Assembly (NCBI GenBank): GCA_002205965.3
Contig: NADL03000471.1
Span: forward strand, 1,302,001 to 1,366,000
Length of the DNA stretch: 64,000 nucleotides
Source of the DNA: Kappaphycus alvarezii
Lineage: Eukaryota > Rhodophyta > Florideophyceae > Gigartinales > Solieriaceae
Reading direction: 5' to 3'
The position numbers were made by a program, and so were the translations under genes. Positions 20,310 through 32,400 of the stretch are shown here, piece by piece. Position 1 is the stretch's first letter, and each line of letters begins with the position of its first letter. The notes beneath the pieces are model-generated. The model worked only from the letters and a program-made list of their open reading frames with translations. It was not told the DNA's origin and did no database searches.

Positions 20310-21345
20310 ACCTCCAAAAAAAATTTCAGGAGAATTGGCTAGACTGCGTGTTGCGAGGCGCGAATACTGTACTGTGCTGTACTGTACTACAGACGCGGCG
20401 CACGTGGACAAACGCAATTGTTCCGTCCTCACTCACCACATCCGTCGAGAAGCTTGAGTGGGGTAGTCGGGCAAATTCAGGGAGGAGACTTCGACGTCTG
20501 CATAATTTTTGCTCCGGGTCCCCAGCTACGCCACGGTCGTTGGGGAACCTCACTTGTTCAGAGTCGACGATGCTGGCCGCATGTAAAGCTAAATTCAGCG
20601 TCGCCACGGGAGTGAATCCGTGGCCGCCGTAGTGCAGCGAAGAGTCACTTGCTAGCGAGCAGGCCGCGTTTTTCTGCGGCACGTTGTTGACCCAGTAATA
20701 TTCCATCTGCTCGTGTCAAGTCTAAATGCAAGGGCGCTTGTCGCACTCGGCGGTGCTACCTTCGTCACTTGATGTAGCATACATGTTGAGCACACACCTG
20801 GTCAAGTTGGAACCGGATTCGAGCGTCCCCGATTCTGTCGATCACCGACAACGTATTTTTCGCATCTGTCAATTTTCTCATTGAGAAAGTTCTCCATGGA
20901 ATGAGGCGAACCAGTCGAGCTACCGAGGAGGTCAATGCTTTCGTTGGAGTTCTCTCGTTGGAAGCAGTGCAATAGGGGCGTTACCTGAGTGACAAGCTGA
21001 CGCGTCCAGAATAGGCGAGTTTTTGCCGAGTTCAAGGTACAAGCCGTGATTGGGTCCTTGAGAGCAAAGTATCTCGACTTTGCTCTTGCCTTGTCGAGCT
21101 CAGCGTGTATGCCTGTTAGGGTGCAGTCATCCGCATACCAGCCGTGTAAATGGAGGTGAGTCCGCTCGGGAACTTCCCTTGTCAGTGGATGTATTGCCTC
21201 CGAAAAACTTAGTCATACCTGCTGAGTCCCGTTGTTTAAGCATGTAAGCTTTGGCCTTTACAGATTTGTTCCATCTTCCCGTTCAAACACTGATGTATGA
21301 ACATCAACTTTTGTGGCATCAGTATAAAGGGTGTCCGCTGCAAGA
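20310..21345 (-). pseudogene. Non-LTR-like reverse transcriptase relic
   Basis: On the minus strand from 21340 down, pieces in shifting frames read GTQQ, FSEAIHPLTREVPERTHLH and HGWYADDCTLTGIHAELDKA (the YADD catalytic box), then TLNSAKTRLFW (the L-x-x-x-K motif), LLGSSTGSP, SLGVC-type helices, and near 20640 LASDSSLHYGGHGFTPVATL, matching the family's L-P-x-x-x-GG-x-G block. Order and motifs match a reverse transcriptase family of algae and protists. The YADD box is intact, but stops and frameshifts are frequent. Related fragments occur at 11.4-12.3 kb and probably 38.8-40.1 and 56.1 kb. Confidence 0.65.
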
Positions 21346-21660
21346 TCCCACTATATTGCTAGCTAAGAGCTAACCGCGTGGTCTACGTCAACGTGTAATG
21401 GTGCAAAGCCATTAAAATAAATTAGCTTTGTAGACGGTGATCACGTACGCCGCACAAGGTCACCATTTAACGTAGCTAAGCTTCTGATAACGGCGTAGTC
21501 TGCACTCCTCCCGTCGCTTCTCCGCTGCGAAACGTGATGGCTGCTGCGTGTTCTCAATGACCTACAGTTGACTTAGTCTCAAATGAGAGCCCGACCTTTA
21601 ATTCATCTAGTGATTATTTTGCTTACGAATCTTGAAGATCGGCCCGAAGACCGTCGCGCG
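21346..21660. other. No gene seen
   Basis: Contains the short inverted match to 19606-19688 at its left edge and nothing else recognised before the inverted-repeat arm begins. Confidence 0.5.
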
Positions 21661-21821
21661 CACGATTGCAACTTTACTCCCTGACTTTTGATCCTCTGTC
21701 CCAATGCCTACCATCACTCTCTCGCCATCATTATCATGGCTTCCCCTCTTGTCTACAACCACGCAAATCGGCCAAAAGGGACCTAGTGCCGGCGTCTATT
21801 CCCGGAGGTGCCTTCAACGCA

Positions 21822-22774
21822 CTACGCACGTCCACGGCTCCTCGCCTTGCCAAGGCTCCTCTGCGACTTTTGCATGCAACGCGAACCGGCCTCCTTCGCC
21901 TTCTTGGCCACCTTTCGAGCCTTGTCCCTTTTCTGCCTGCAGCTTTTCTTCAAATTCCGCCCCTCCCTCGCCTTTTCCCCGCACCCGCGCGCCTTCTTCT
22001 TGCGCTCACCTTCCAGAATGTTGATGTCCTCGCGCAACCTGTTACACAGTTCCTCTTGCGCGGCTTCCTCTCCTCCTTGTCCAGCTGCTGCTTCTTCTCC
22101 TTCCTGATTCTCTCCGCCCGCCGCGCACCTCGCTTCAGCTTACGCGATGCCCGCAGCGCCTTGGCTGCCCTCCTTGACTCTTTCACCGCCTCCACCGCGA
22201 GCACCGCAGCCTCTTCCACCGCGTCCTCCACCTCCTCAGCTTCCCTGTCAATCTCATCCAGCTCCTCGTCCGGCAAGTCGTCGGCAACACGCTCCACCTC
22301 CTTCAGCACCTGGTTGATCGCCCTCTTTTCTCCCTGAATCTCTTGAATCTGTTTCGTTGTGTCCGACTCATCTTCCGTCGCCTCGTCGCTGCTGCCCCGG
22401 CCTCGGACTCGGCATTCTGCGCCGCGCTAACCGTATCCAACAAGTCCGCTACATTGGTGCACACTCCGCCCCCGGCGCCATTTGACATGTGAACGGCACC
22501 GTCTCGCTTAGAATCTCGTCCCCGACCGCAATGTGCTTTCCGCATTTGGATACCGAACACTTTTCGTACCCAAAGCAATCGCAACGGTATCCCTCATTAC
22601 ATTGGCCCAGTAGGCAGGTGCCGTCACCTTGGTTGCGCAGACAAGTCCCGGATGGGGTGCTACTGGAGCACTGGCACTCGGTATCAGTGAGAAGGCAGTG
22701 TCCTGGCCGAAAACAGCAACGATGAGGGCGAGTGATAGCGTTGCGCCGGCCGCAACGGAAGCTGAAATCATCAT
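21822..22774 (-). CDS. Secreted Cys-rich coiled-coil protein, copy A
   Basis: I do not recognise this family. From ATG 22774 the product starts MMISASVAAGATLSLALIVA, a signal peptide ending VFGQ. A Cys-rich domain follows (HCLLTDTECQC, GTCLLGQCNEGYRCDC, KCSVSKCGKH), then an acidic-to-basic coiled coil (EELDEIDREAEEVEDAVEE, KALRASRKLKRGARRAERI, REDINILEGERKKK) and a basic tail ending RSRGRA at a stop at 21822. The length is about 317 codons. Frame breaks occur after the signal peptide (one A missing in GGCCAGGACAC), at the junction after the Cys-rich part, and in the coiled coil. Copies C and D show the uninterrupted order, so I treat all copies as one gene with indels. The product is probably exported; a structural, adhesive or cell-wall role is only a guess. 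Confidence 0.65.
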
Positions 22775-22903
22775 TCGACGGAATCAAAGTAGAGGATCGG
22801 GTTTGTTGCTTGCGAAGGATGGCAGAGGCTATTGCGGCTTTAGCTGGTAGAGCTAAGGTTGATGGGCTGAGAGAGTGACGCAGGATGGTCGTGATGAGGG
22901 ATC

Positions 22904-22913
22904 TTTAAATATC
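22904..22913 (-). promoter_or_regulatory. TATA-like box of copy A
   Basis: TATTTAAAGAT on the gene strand, about 130 bp before the ATG. The same box, at a similar distance, precedes all four copies. Confidence 0.6.
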
Positions 22914-23150
22914 GGATTTCGCAGACGTTCTCCATGTCTATCGGCGGCTCATTACGTGTGGCGCAAGAACGATACTGGCATGTCCTCGAATTCCATGTAA
23001 AGAGGGGATCTGGAATTGCAAGTCAAGGAAGGAGCCTGGAATTGTCTTGGTCACGTTACAATGAATGGATTCGTCTTTGGAAAGCCTGAAAGCAATGAGG
23101 GCTTTTTCGGTGGTGAGATTCATTACTGTCGATTGTGTTACGAGTGAAGG

Positions 23151-24631
23151 TAGTCACTTTCGGTAATTCGATTGATACATATTGGTGCAGGAGAAAGTTA
23201 GACCTCTGCTAGCAGGTCCTTCAAATTTGATCCTGGTGGTATATGAAGGGAAGCGATCTTTGGAATTGGAAACATGACATTAACGGCTCAGCAATAGTCT
23301 CTCTACTTTACGTTAGCGCGAACGAATCGAAAGGATCCGATTATCTTCTATAGTGATGGCCGCTCACGGTTGGAAATGGAATGTTGTGCAAGTAGCGGGT
23401 TAAGTCTAATGCACGTGTTCAAGGATCTTGCCTTTACGCATCAGTAATTTACTAATTGGAATGTAGTGCTGTCGCATGCGTATACGTGTTGTAACATGTT
23501 CACTTCGAAAGGGAAAGTCCACAGAGTTTGTTTCCGCAACACTTGTATATGAACTTCAAATCAATTAAGAGGTCTTAAACACGTTGAGCGACTGGATGCA
23601 TACAGTTCTTGCTGCAGAAAACATGACAGCTACCGCAGATATGACGTTTCTGTCCTCCAAAGTACATGGTCAAATATCTTCATGTGTATCCTGCTGTCAA
23701 TGTCCGCGTAGCCGTCCATGAATAGTAATGATATCACTAGACAATCCTTCTAAGTGATTCTGCATCCGTCGAATAGCGCTGGCCCAGGAGATTTGTAATA
23801 CCAACTTGCAAAGTTCCGCCACGGAAGATACCGGTAAGAATAAAAATCATCACTGCCCCGAGAAAACGCTGAACGTTCAACAGGTTTTTGAGCGGCGAGA
23901 ATATCCTACAACTGAAATGTTAAGGAATTATAGCGGATTGACTCTGCTTTCAGTGAGAAATCAGTATCGAGAGGCTGTCAAACGCCCGATGCGTTACGCT
24001 ACGGGTGTTGAAACGACTATTTTACCCGGGTCACAATGTAAGTACCTTGAAAAGAAATCGCCGAACTCGAAAGTAGGAGCCATGGAAAACACAGTGGTAC
24101 TGTGGCTGATCCATCCAAAAGGAATCAGCTCCGACAACCAACTTCGCGCGGAACTGGTGACCATCCGTAAGAAACATTTGCAACTAACTTTTCCCTCTTC
24201 ATCGTCCATACAGTTCGACTGACTACTACTCCGTGGCTAAACGCGACATCTCACCAAGCTGGAATATCTGAGTTGAATTAAAGACTGCTGTCTCCCTCCT
24301 CAGCTTTTCGGTGGACATCAAATATAAACATCACTGTCTTGTCTGCCAGTCGTGATAGAGGTGAATTATTCACTAAAGCAAAATACAATTCGAAAGCCCT
24401 ACGTAAAGAGAAAAACGCAGCATTAACTTCACTGACACTGCTGAAGTTGTAGATCTCCCTAACCAATGAAAAGCCGCCCGGTTCCTTCGTCTTCGCGTAG
24501 TAGAAACGTCAAAACCTTTTATGAGCACGAACATGTTTCGCATATGAAATACCACGACTGCCTTGCAATTTTGATGGGATTCCTGCAACAGACCTGGGGA
24601 TCAAAATTCGATGTTTTGGCAGTAGACGATC
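23151..24631. other. Unique spacer between divergent copies A and B
   Basis: 1.48 kb that is not palindromic. The longest frame (23806-24222, plus) starts at TTG and encodes 138 unrecognised residues; it may be chance. Both gene promoters face this spacer, so it could hold shared upstream elements, but I see no clear motif. Confidence 0.5.
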
Positions 24632-24874
24632 CCTTCACTTGTAACACAATCGACAGTAATGAATCTCACCACCGAAAAAGACCCCCTCATTGCTTTCCAG
24701 CTTTCCAAAGACGAATCCATTCATTGTAACGTGACCAAGACAATTCCAGGCTCCTTCCCTGACTTGCAATTCCAAGATCCCTCCTTTACATGGAATTCGA
24801 GGACATGCCAGTATCGTTCTTGCGCCACACGTAATGAGCCGCCGATAGACATGGAGAACGCCTGCGAAATCCGA

Positions 24875-24883
24875 TATTTAAAG
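24875..24883 (+). promoter_or_regulatory. TATA-like box of copy B
   Basis: tatttaaag, about 130 bp before the ATG at 25008, in a promoter that mirrors copy A. Confidence 0.6.
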
Positions 24884-25007
24884 ATCCCTCATCACGACCA
24901 TCCTGCGTCACTCTCTCACCCCATCAACCTTAGCTACCAGCTAAGCCGCAATAGCCTCTACCATCCTTCGCAAGCAACAAACCCGATCCTACTTTGATTC
25001 CGTCGAA

Positions 25008-25947
25008 ATGATGATTCAGCTCCGTTGCGGCCGGCGCAACGCTATCACTCGCCCTCATCGTTGCTGTTATCGCCAGGAACACTGCCTTCTCACTGATACC
25101 GAGGCCAGTGCTCCAGTAGCACCCCATCCGGGACTTGTCGCGCAACCAAGTGACGGCACCTGCCTACTGGGCCAATGTAATGAGGGATACCGTTGCGATT
25201 GCTTTGGTACGAAAAGTGTTCGGTAATCCAAATGCGGAAAGCACATTGCGGTCGGGACGAGATTCTAAGCGAGACGGTGCCGTTCACATGTCAAATGGCG
25301 CCGGGGGCGGGAGTGTACCAATGTAGCGGACTTGTTGGATACGGTTAGCGCGGCGCAGAATGCCGAGTCCGAGGCCGCCGGAGCAGCGACGAGCGACGGA
25401 AGATGATCGGACACAACGAAACAGATTCAAGAGATTCAGGAGAAAAGAGGGCGATCAACCAGCTGAAGGAGGTGGAGCGTGTTGCCCGACGACTTGCCGG
25501 ACGAGAGCTGGATGAGATTGACAGGGAAGCTGAGGAGGTGGAGGACGCGGTGGAAGAGGCTGCGGTGCTCGCGGTGGAGGCGGTGAAAGAGTCAAGGAGG
25601 GCAGCAAGGCGCTGCGGGCATCGCGTAAGCTGAAGCGAGGTGCGCGGCGGGCGGAGAGAATCAGGAAGGAGAAGAAGCAGCAGCTGGACAAGGAGGAGAG
25701 GAAGCCGCGCAAGAACAAGGAACTGTGTAACAGGTTGCGCGAGGACATCAACATTCTGGAAGGTGAGCGCAAGAGAGAGCGCGCGGGTCGGGGAAAAGGC
25801 GAGGGAGGGGCGGAATTTGAAGAAAAGCTGCAGGCAGAAAAGGGACAAGGCTCGAAAGGTGGCCAAGAAGGCGAAGGAGGCCGTTCGCGTTGCATGCAAA
25901 AGTCGCAGCGCAGTCTTGGCAAGACGAGGAGCCGTGGACGTGCGTAG
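25008..25947 (+). CDS. Secreted Cys-rich coiled-coil protein, copy B
   Basis: Mirror copy of gene A, same architecture and length, ending KSQRSLGKTRSRGRA at 25947. This is the most damaged copy. The signal peptide is out of frame within ten codons of the ATG, the Cys-rich domain is broken at least three times (e.g. gaggccag for gagtgccag, loss of one base in tttggtacg), and the coiled coil loses a base in a helix. In contrast the junction between Cys-rich part and coiled coil (gggcgggagtg) is in frame here, and in copy C, but not in A or D. Copy B is either a young pseudogene or a poorly resolved sequence of an intact gene. Confidence 0.55.
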
Positions 25948-26104
25948 TGCGTTGAAGCACCTCCGGGAATAGACGCCGGCACTAGGTCCCTTTTGGCCGA
26001 TTTGCGTGGTTGTAGACAAGAGGGGAAGCCATGATAATGATGGCGAGAGAGTGATGGTAGGCTTGGGACAGAGGATCAAAGTGAGGGAACGAAATCGCAA
26101 TCGC

Positions 26105-27685
26105 TTAGAATCAGCCTTGGGGCAGATGCGTTAGTATACATGAATGCGAACTGCATGCCATTTGATATCAAGTAAATGCTAAGACTATCATCGCTCCCAA
26201 GTCCTTTCAAGCAACCTCCAGCAGGAGTCGTTACTTTGCAAACCCTCACCGCAATGACTCAGCGGCAAGTCAAGGAACTTTCGAAGGTATTGCGACAGTC
26301 CCCGACACGAGCGATTGCAGCTCGGAGTGCTGCAAGAAACCGTGTGGTTAGTAGAGGTAAGGCCCAGTGAAGGGTTAGCTTGCCCGTGCAGTGTTGAATG
26401 CATCGGTGATATTTGGTAACAGCTGCCGTGTGAAGTCTTGGGGGAGAGAAGGGGGCAGTGAGCGGTCTTCGGTATTGTGCGCCTTTCGCAGTAATTGGGG
26501 CAGTGAGATGCTTGTTTGGGGACTAATAGAAAGCAGAAGATGGACTGGCAGCGCTGACCAGGCAGGAAGGTGCTGCCTGTTCTCTCTCTTTTCCTTGCCG
26601 TGCTACGGCTCACTTCCCCATGCGGTATTTCCTGGTGAGTGCTGCACACCAACGAGGATTGCATGTGGTTTTCAGGTTTTATGCATATGTTCAAACAACA
26701 GCGAGCTTGAATCGCAAGGCAAGGAGGACCTCTACTATGGCGAAATGAATATGCTGTTAAGAGCGTAATGGTGATTTGTGCACATAACACGGAACCTAGG
26801 GGAGGATTGCGGCTGAAATGTGGCAGAGAGGGGGGATGCGGATTGACAACTGGAAAATCCGAGCTTCAAAATGATGTTACGCTGTTGAACATGTCGACCC
26901 ACTACATGCATCTGACCTTGCAACCGAGTTTGACCCCCTGCAGCGGTCTTCCTTTGAGTTCATGATGTCGCTCTCACGGACTTAGCCCGGTCCCAAGCGT
27001 GTCCCCCGCTGCGCCTCGACGGTGAGGTTTTTCCTTGAGCTGCCCTACCTCCCTAATTTCTGAATACCCTCTGCACGCTTCTGGGCCACACTGTACAACT
27101 CGTTAAGATTCACCACCCCTCCATGGGCTGTCGCTGCTGGACTCATGGACGTGGCCCACGCCCACCTCCACACCGCGTCGCTGTTTACGGCACAGGTGGA
27201 GATCTACCTTCGCAAGAACGCTCGCTACAACCGCTCTTCGTCTTCTGTTGGCCATCTGAAATAGCCCCTCCGTGAATATATACGCCGCCTGCGAAATTTG
27301 AAAAACTATTTTACGAGTATTTTCATCAGTCTGTTTATTACTATCTCCATTCAGATTCTGAGTAGATACTGTACCTGAGATGACCGACATTACAGAAACG
27401 ACAGGCCTTCTGACTAATGGCCGAATTTAACAAAAGAAGAGAAAGATATACCTAAACATGAACTTTTTTGCCCAAAAACATAATAAAATTATTTTAGTAC
27501 AGTAAAACCAAACTTACGAAGTAAAATACTATATTGAGCAAATCACGCATTGCAGAAGCCCCTTCTCCGTATGAACACAACTTCCTAGCTCCGCCGACAC
27601 CCTGGCCCTGCGTTTCGCACGATAGCGCCACTGGGCCAGTCTACGCTTTTCTATTTTCTTCAAGCCCACATCCCTCAATTTTTTC
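26105..27685. other. No recognisable gene
   Basis: A 200-codon minus-strand frame (26188-26790) begins and runs without any recognisable motif and is Ser/Cys-rich; I consider it chance. A 95-codon minus frame at 27103-27390 is likewise unrecognised. Confidence 0.45.
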
Positions 27686-27689
27686 CGTT

Positions 27690-28860
27690 ACAATTTAGCC
27701 ATCTTACCATCTTCACTACTTAGCGGATACCACTTAACATTCAAATTTGTCAGAGCTAAGCAAAGCATGAAAAAGTGCCATACCACTTCTCGTCCAATCT
27801 CCAGCGGTTAGCCATCACAGGCCACAGCGACAATAAACGCCCAAAGAAATTCTCCACAATGATGTGGTCTGAACTGATCACCCTATTCACCCCAATATCT
27901 TCACCACTGCTAGGCTTTTTTTGGATGAAAAACCCCTGCTACGCTCGGGGCTACCTGCTATCCTTTATCTATCATTATAGGCCAGTTGTTGGGGTACTTT
28001 CCTGCAAGTAGTCCCACATCCGGAATTTCTTGAATCTCTAATCTGTCTTGGATGTCGCATTTCCATGGAATATAAGGTTGTCGTTAAAAATTGTAATGTC
28101 CGCGACTGAGCCAGCACAATAAGAGAACACTCAGTGGCTAAGCTATTGGAAAGGACAGAAATCCTAGTCTTGAAGCCGTAGAGCTTTTGATTATTGCTGA
28201 AGTATTCCTTTGCTTCGTCATGATTTCCACTAGATCGATAGGTGCTGGAGAAAGTCACATCAGTAGCATAGAACGCAAACTTGTACTTCTTGAACGTAGT
28301 TCCTTCTTTAACATACCGAGACATCGTAAATACCCTTTCATACTTCTGTACTGCTTTTTCGAACAAAAGCAGGCAAATATTATTGAAGACTCCAATCGCC
28401 ATGTGCGTTATTGTGGGTCCTTTAATCCCGAATATTCGTCCATTTAAATCTAAGTTTCACCATGCTTGAGTGTTGAAAAATCATGAAGAGGACATCCTCC
28501 TGTTTTGACACAGATTTTCGACCTCGGCTTCCTTCGTACTCAGCATGGACCTGTGGTTCTGTAATTAGCCATACGCCATAAAACTCCAAAAAAGAAAAGT
28601 TTTACATTTCTTTAACTGCCCCAGATCCTCCAGATTTTGAAAAATCGCCCATAACAGGGCTATCCGACAACTCATTATCCGACTCCGCCTCTGTCTCTTC
28701 TGAGTTTTGTAGCGGTTGGTGCATTCGTTCATACTGTTCTGTTCTTTTTCTGCAATAAGGTGTAAAACTCTTAAGGCTGAAGGTGCTTCTTCAATCTTGC
28801 TGTTTCCATCTCCAATTTTTGCCCAAGGCCCTATAGTCGACCTCTTTGTAGTCAAATTTT
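27690..28860 (-). pseudogene. DDE-type transposase (DDE_Tnp_4-like, as in oomycetes)
   Basis: The minus strand reads FGIKGPTITHMAIGVFNNI then FKKYKFAFYATDVTF (the D-V-T-F strand with the first catalytic Asp) and KEYFSNNQKLYGFKTRISVL (the family's Y-F-S-G-K-H-K-L-Y-G-x-K block). After a frame shift come ITIFNDNLIFHG, SSDHIIVENFFGRLLSLWPV (the catalytic Glu block V-E-N-x-F-G-R) and WYGTFSCFALALTNLNV at 27.7 kb. The same block order occurs in endonuclease-type transposases I remember from oomycete genomes. The frame is open from 28402 to 27965; the catalytic Glu lies after the shift and two stops interrupt the stretch between. Inactive, with no terminal repeats recognised. Confidence 0.65.
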
Positions 28861-31800
28861 GAATTTATGATTGTTGCAATTGTGGCAATGAGAGATTTAG
28901 GATGGATGGAGTTTTGGTTTCATAGTTTTTATAATTAGCGGCCATTTTCTTTGGGTTCTTCTTTTAATATTTAAAGGAGGTTACAGTAACAAATATTTTA
29001 ATTTTATAATTTTTGAAGGGGTTGGCGATACTTTTTTTCTCGCGATGTTAATGCGTTTTGGCGGGAGCATTTATACCTATCTAACTAAGCCTGCAAATGC
29101 CTCTCGACGCTAAACCTGTTCGTTTACTTTTCAGAATGGCCGTTTGGGGTACGGTATTGCCTAATTTTAGTTCTTTGCACAGTCAACTACAGCTTACCGG
29201 AGCTTACTACTGTAGTCGTATTTGTCTATGCCTAAATACAGGGTCTTTACAGAAATAAACAAATATTTACAATTTGGCGGTACTCTTTGCACTATTATTA
29301 AATCATTTTCTGGATACCATAGATTTTTGCAAAAAATATTTTTTCTGATATTAAGTATTTGTACTCTGTCGTACTTGAATGTCACGTTGGCTCACTGATA
29401 TTTCGTGTTTAACACTACTTCTTTGTATTCTCTCTTGTCATATCGAGAAAAATAAGTATTTTCGCTAATGGTCTACTGTATTACATGTGAAGCTATTTTA
29501 TGTCTGTCGGTTGGTTTTTAAATTCTGCAGTTATAATTCCTGGAATTGTTAAAAAGTGATTATTTCGATTAATGCTCACCTGGTGTATTACTATATATTT
29601 GTTATGAGCATGACTTTGGCCTAGAAAAATTATCATACAACTGGAATCATCTTTTTAGCAGTTCTACTCCGATCTACGGTATAAATAGTCTTAGGCTGTT
29701 AGAAATGCTTAGAAAGCCTCAGGCCATGGAAATATTCCCGTCGATCAGCTATCAATAAATATCGGTTTTTATGTATTATTATTTTCAGCCATATTCAGGC
29801 ATTTTTGTTACCCTTTTATTTGGAATTATCTATTTAAAATCTCTGCGTCTCACTTGAATTTTACAGTTATGGACCCGGATTGCATTTATCTCCCTTCAAG
29901 GCCGAAAAATTCATTCGATCTTCGGATAGCTCCGTGAACGGTTTGTAAAAATTGTCAAGAAAAATATTATGAAGCTGTTCAAAAATGAAAATCCGCCCAT
30001 GATTATTAGAAGTATCAAATTCTAATAAGGTTATTAAGGCGGTAAAAGGTCTAGTGCTTCAACCCTAACTATATGCAAGAGCTCTTATCACCTGTAAGAA
30101 AATCTCAGACGCAGAAATTCAGTCTGAAAATGTTGTATTGGCGATTGCTATCACTGTCCTTAAGGTGGGTCCTCTATTATCAGTATTAGATAAATTTTAA
30201 AAACTACAAGATCTATCTATCACACACTACTTGAGGCGATTCTGAGTATTTTAAAATCTTTGAATCAAGGCTTGATGCGCAAAATGTCATATTTCGTTCT
30301 TCTACAGGTTGTTCGAAGTTACCTGAAGCACTGGTATTATTTTTGCTGATTTCAAATTCAAAAATTTATTAGAGTCAGCGCGTATCTTTCCCGACGGCAG
30401 CCTCTTCAAAGCTCAATAAAGAAAAGGATATGTAGCAGGGGAAAATTCTCGAATTAATTAAATATTCCGAAATATTATGAATTATTCAGGCATGTATTAA
30501 GCCTTAATCCTCAAGCCAACACCGTGAAAATTCGAGAAACATATATCATCAAATCATTAAAGTATTTAATTTCAAGAAAAGAAACCCCCTAGGAAAAGTA
30601 TCAAGCATAGATGAATTTGCTGCATTAAAGGCAAAATCCATTTATGATCGATTCAGAGAAATTGAATATTTGGCCTACGAAAAAGATAGTTGCAAGGGTG
30701 GAAAAAAATGTCAAAGGTTCTTTATCTAAAAGGAAAAAACAGAAAATTTTAAAAATACAAAAGAACCCGCTTCCGTAACAATTCACATGGCTAAAACAGT
30801 ACATAATTACCCATCAAACGAATTATACCCAGTTCCATTGCTTGAAGATGGAAAACAGTAAGGTAGGATGGGTGCTGTTGAGCTCTGAACACGTCCTAAA
30901 TTTGTATTGCTCGCCTAGGGCGGGAGCATGATTGATATCCCTGATTCTGTAGGAGATAGTTTATACCGTTCTGGAAATATATAAATGGCGCTCATTCAAG
31001 CGAGAAAAGAAAATTGATCGGTTCGTTATATCTACCAGCTATTTCTGACAATGGAAATAAAGTTAAAATCAGCCATCCAATAATTGATAGATCATCAGAA
31101 CGGGTTATTGGAAACCTTTTACAAGAAAATACGACATTATTCATTTGAAGGACAATCGTATCGAATTCGTGTCAAACTAAAAATTTATTTATTCTATTAC
31201 ATTGAACGGTCATGGTCACCATTTTTATGTAACTGGGAACAAATTTTTAAAATACCCCGATGGATTTGGAAACCCATTTGTATCTGAAATTTGTTCCAAT
31301 ACAATTAGTTCTTTGAAAAATGAATCTTAGGATGAGAAAAAGAAAATAATTAATAAGGTCTCTAAAAATGTATGTGGTCACTCAAATTATGATTACATAA
31401 AATTATTATTACGAAGATATTACACATGAGACAATGTATGCAAAATTTATTTATCAAACATTATTGATTCATGCAAATTTTGATATATCATCAAGGGAAA
31501 TATTCATCCTCGCACAGTATCAATAAGATCAATTTATCGTCTTTTTAATGAATTTTTAGGTTTTGGGTCACTTTTGTGGAAATTTTTATCATATTATGGA
31601 CTCAAATATCAGGTTTTTTTTGTTGTAACTATAGCAACCTTCTTAAAATGTAAAATTATATTAATTCCATCAAAACTCATTAAACACAGCCATTTCGGGC
31701 CCCTCGCAGTAATATAGGCGACCGTGCATTTGAGAATCATGTTTTGAAATTTTATTTTTGAAAGAAAGAAAATCGCTTTTGTCCTATATGCTCACGCCGA

Positions 31801-32400
31801 CGTTACAAAAATTTAATTGAATCGAAAAAAGAAATTAAGGGACATTAATATTAGTTTAAAAGAAGTGAGTAAGTGCGTATTGCTCGAATGTGTCAGATAT
31901 CAAATAATTTATATGGTAATAATGTTGTTTCTTCTTACGAACTTACTATAAGCAACAGTACACGTATCGATTATTCTGATCCCCGAGCTCTACTAAAGGA
32001 TTTACGTGATGCGCATAATGACCTTATTACTAAATGAAAAATTAAGTCTTATCCTCAAATATAAGTCAGTGAACGATATACCTATCAATGTTGGTGATAT
32101 TGTGGAAGTATTCATACATTTACCAAGTCGAAAATAAGTACTATGGTCATCACCCAAACCAGTATTAAAATTTGATAAAAAATCTTTAATCGTTACAGTC
32201 CCTGGATTAAACGGAACGTTTACTATTGCAGTTAAAGGTGATGTCCGCCATAATGTTGCATCGAGTGAACTTACATACTAAATACAAAATGTAAATGATT
32301 TAATGGAGCAATCCATTGATAATTCTGTGGATAAAAATTCAGGTGATATTAAGGATATGGGTGTTACCGAAAGGCAAACTTTAAACGAATAAAACTGCGA
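28861..32400. other. AT-rich island with decayed retroelement coding
   Basis: Base composition drops sharply here, with long A/T stretches, in contrast to the GC-balanced flanks. No open frame exceeds about 70 codons. Faint coding remains on the plus strand, the clearest being an integrase C-terminal block at 32062-32282. This looks like an old insertion that has mutated toward AT, or DNA of different origin. Confidence 0.6.
32062..32282 (+). pseudogene. Retroelement integrase C-terminal domain relic
   Basis: One plus-strand frame with a single internal stop reads DIPINVGDIVEVFIHLPSRK, a stop, then SSPKPVLKFDKKSLIVTVPG, then LNGTFTIAV and GDVRHNVASSELTY. This matches a recurrent pattern V-G-D-x-V-x-V ... 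K-W-x-x-P-x-x-V-L ... V-x-V-P-G ... A-x-E-D-x-R seen downstream of retroelement integrase cores. About 1 kb upstream (near 31040) ISDNGNKVK might belong to the core, but the spacing is longer than usual. Confidence 0.4.

Larger units (their letters stand above)
21661..23150 (-). repeat. Inverted-repeat arm A (pair 1, left)
   Basis: The reverse complement of this 1490-bp arm aligns end to end with 24632-26104. Inner edges are cgagtgaagg (23141-23150) and ccttcact (24632). Outer edges are cgattgc near 21662 and its complement near 26104. The arm holds a whole gene copy with its promoter. Most differences between arms are single-base indels. Confidence 0.9.
24632..26104 (+). repeat. Inverted-repeat arm B (pair 1, right)
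   Basis: Mirror copy of 21661-23150. More single-base deletions than arm A, e.g. in the Cys-rich coding part, but very few substitutions. Confidence 0.9.

Noticed and set aside
21666-22337. 223-codon plus-strand frame over copy A, with its counterpart at 25345-26100 (minus)
   Set aside because: The same antisense shadow of the coiled-coil coding region; the frame is not preserved with a common start among copies.
21661-26104. Explaining the inverted pair purely as a fold-back read artefact
   Set aside because: Fold-back artefacts give arms joined with little or no spacer. Here both pairs have unique spacers of 1.0-1.5 kb and arm-specific differences. It still needs confirmation by spanning reads, as stated in the findings.
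26188-26790. 200-codon minus-strand frame with many Cys and Ser
   Set aside because: No recognisable motif, no matching copy in the window, and overlapping open frames on the other strand; a chance frame is likely.
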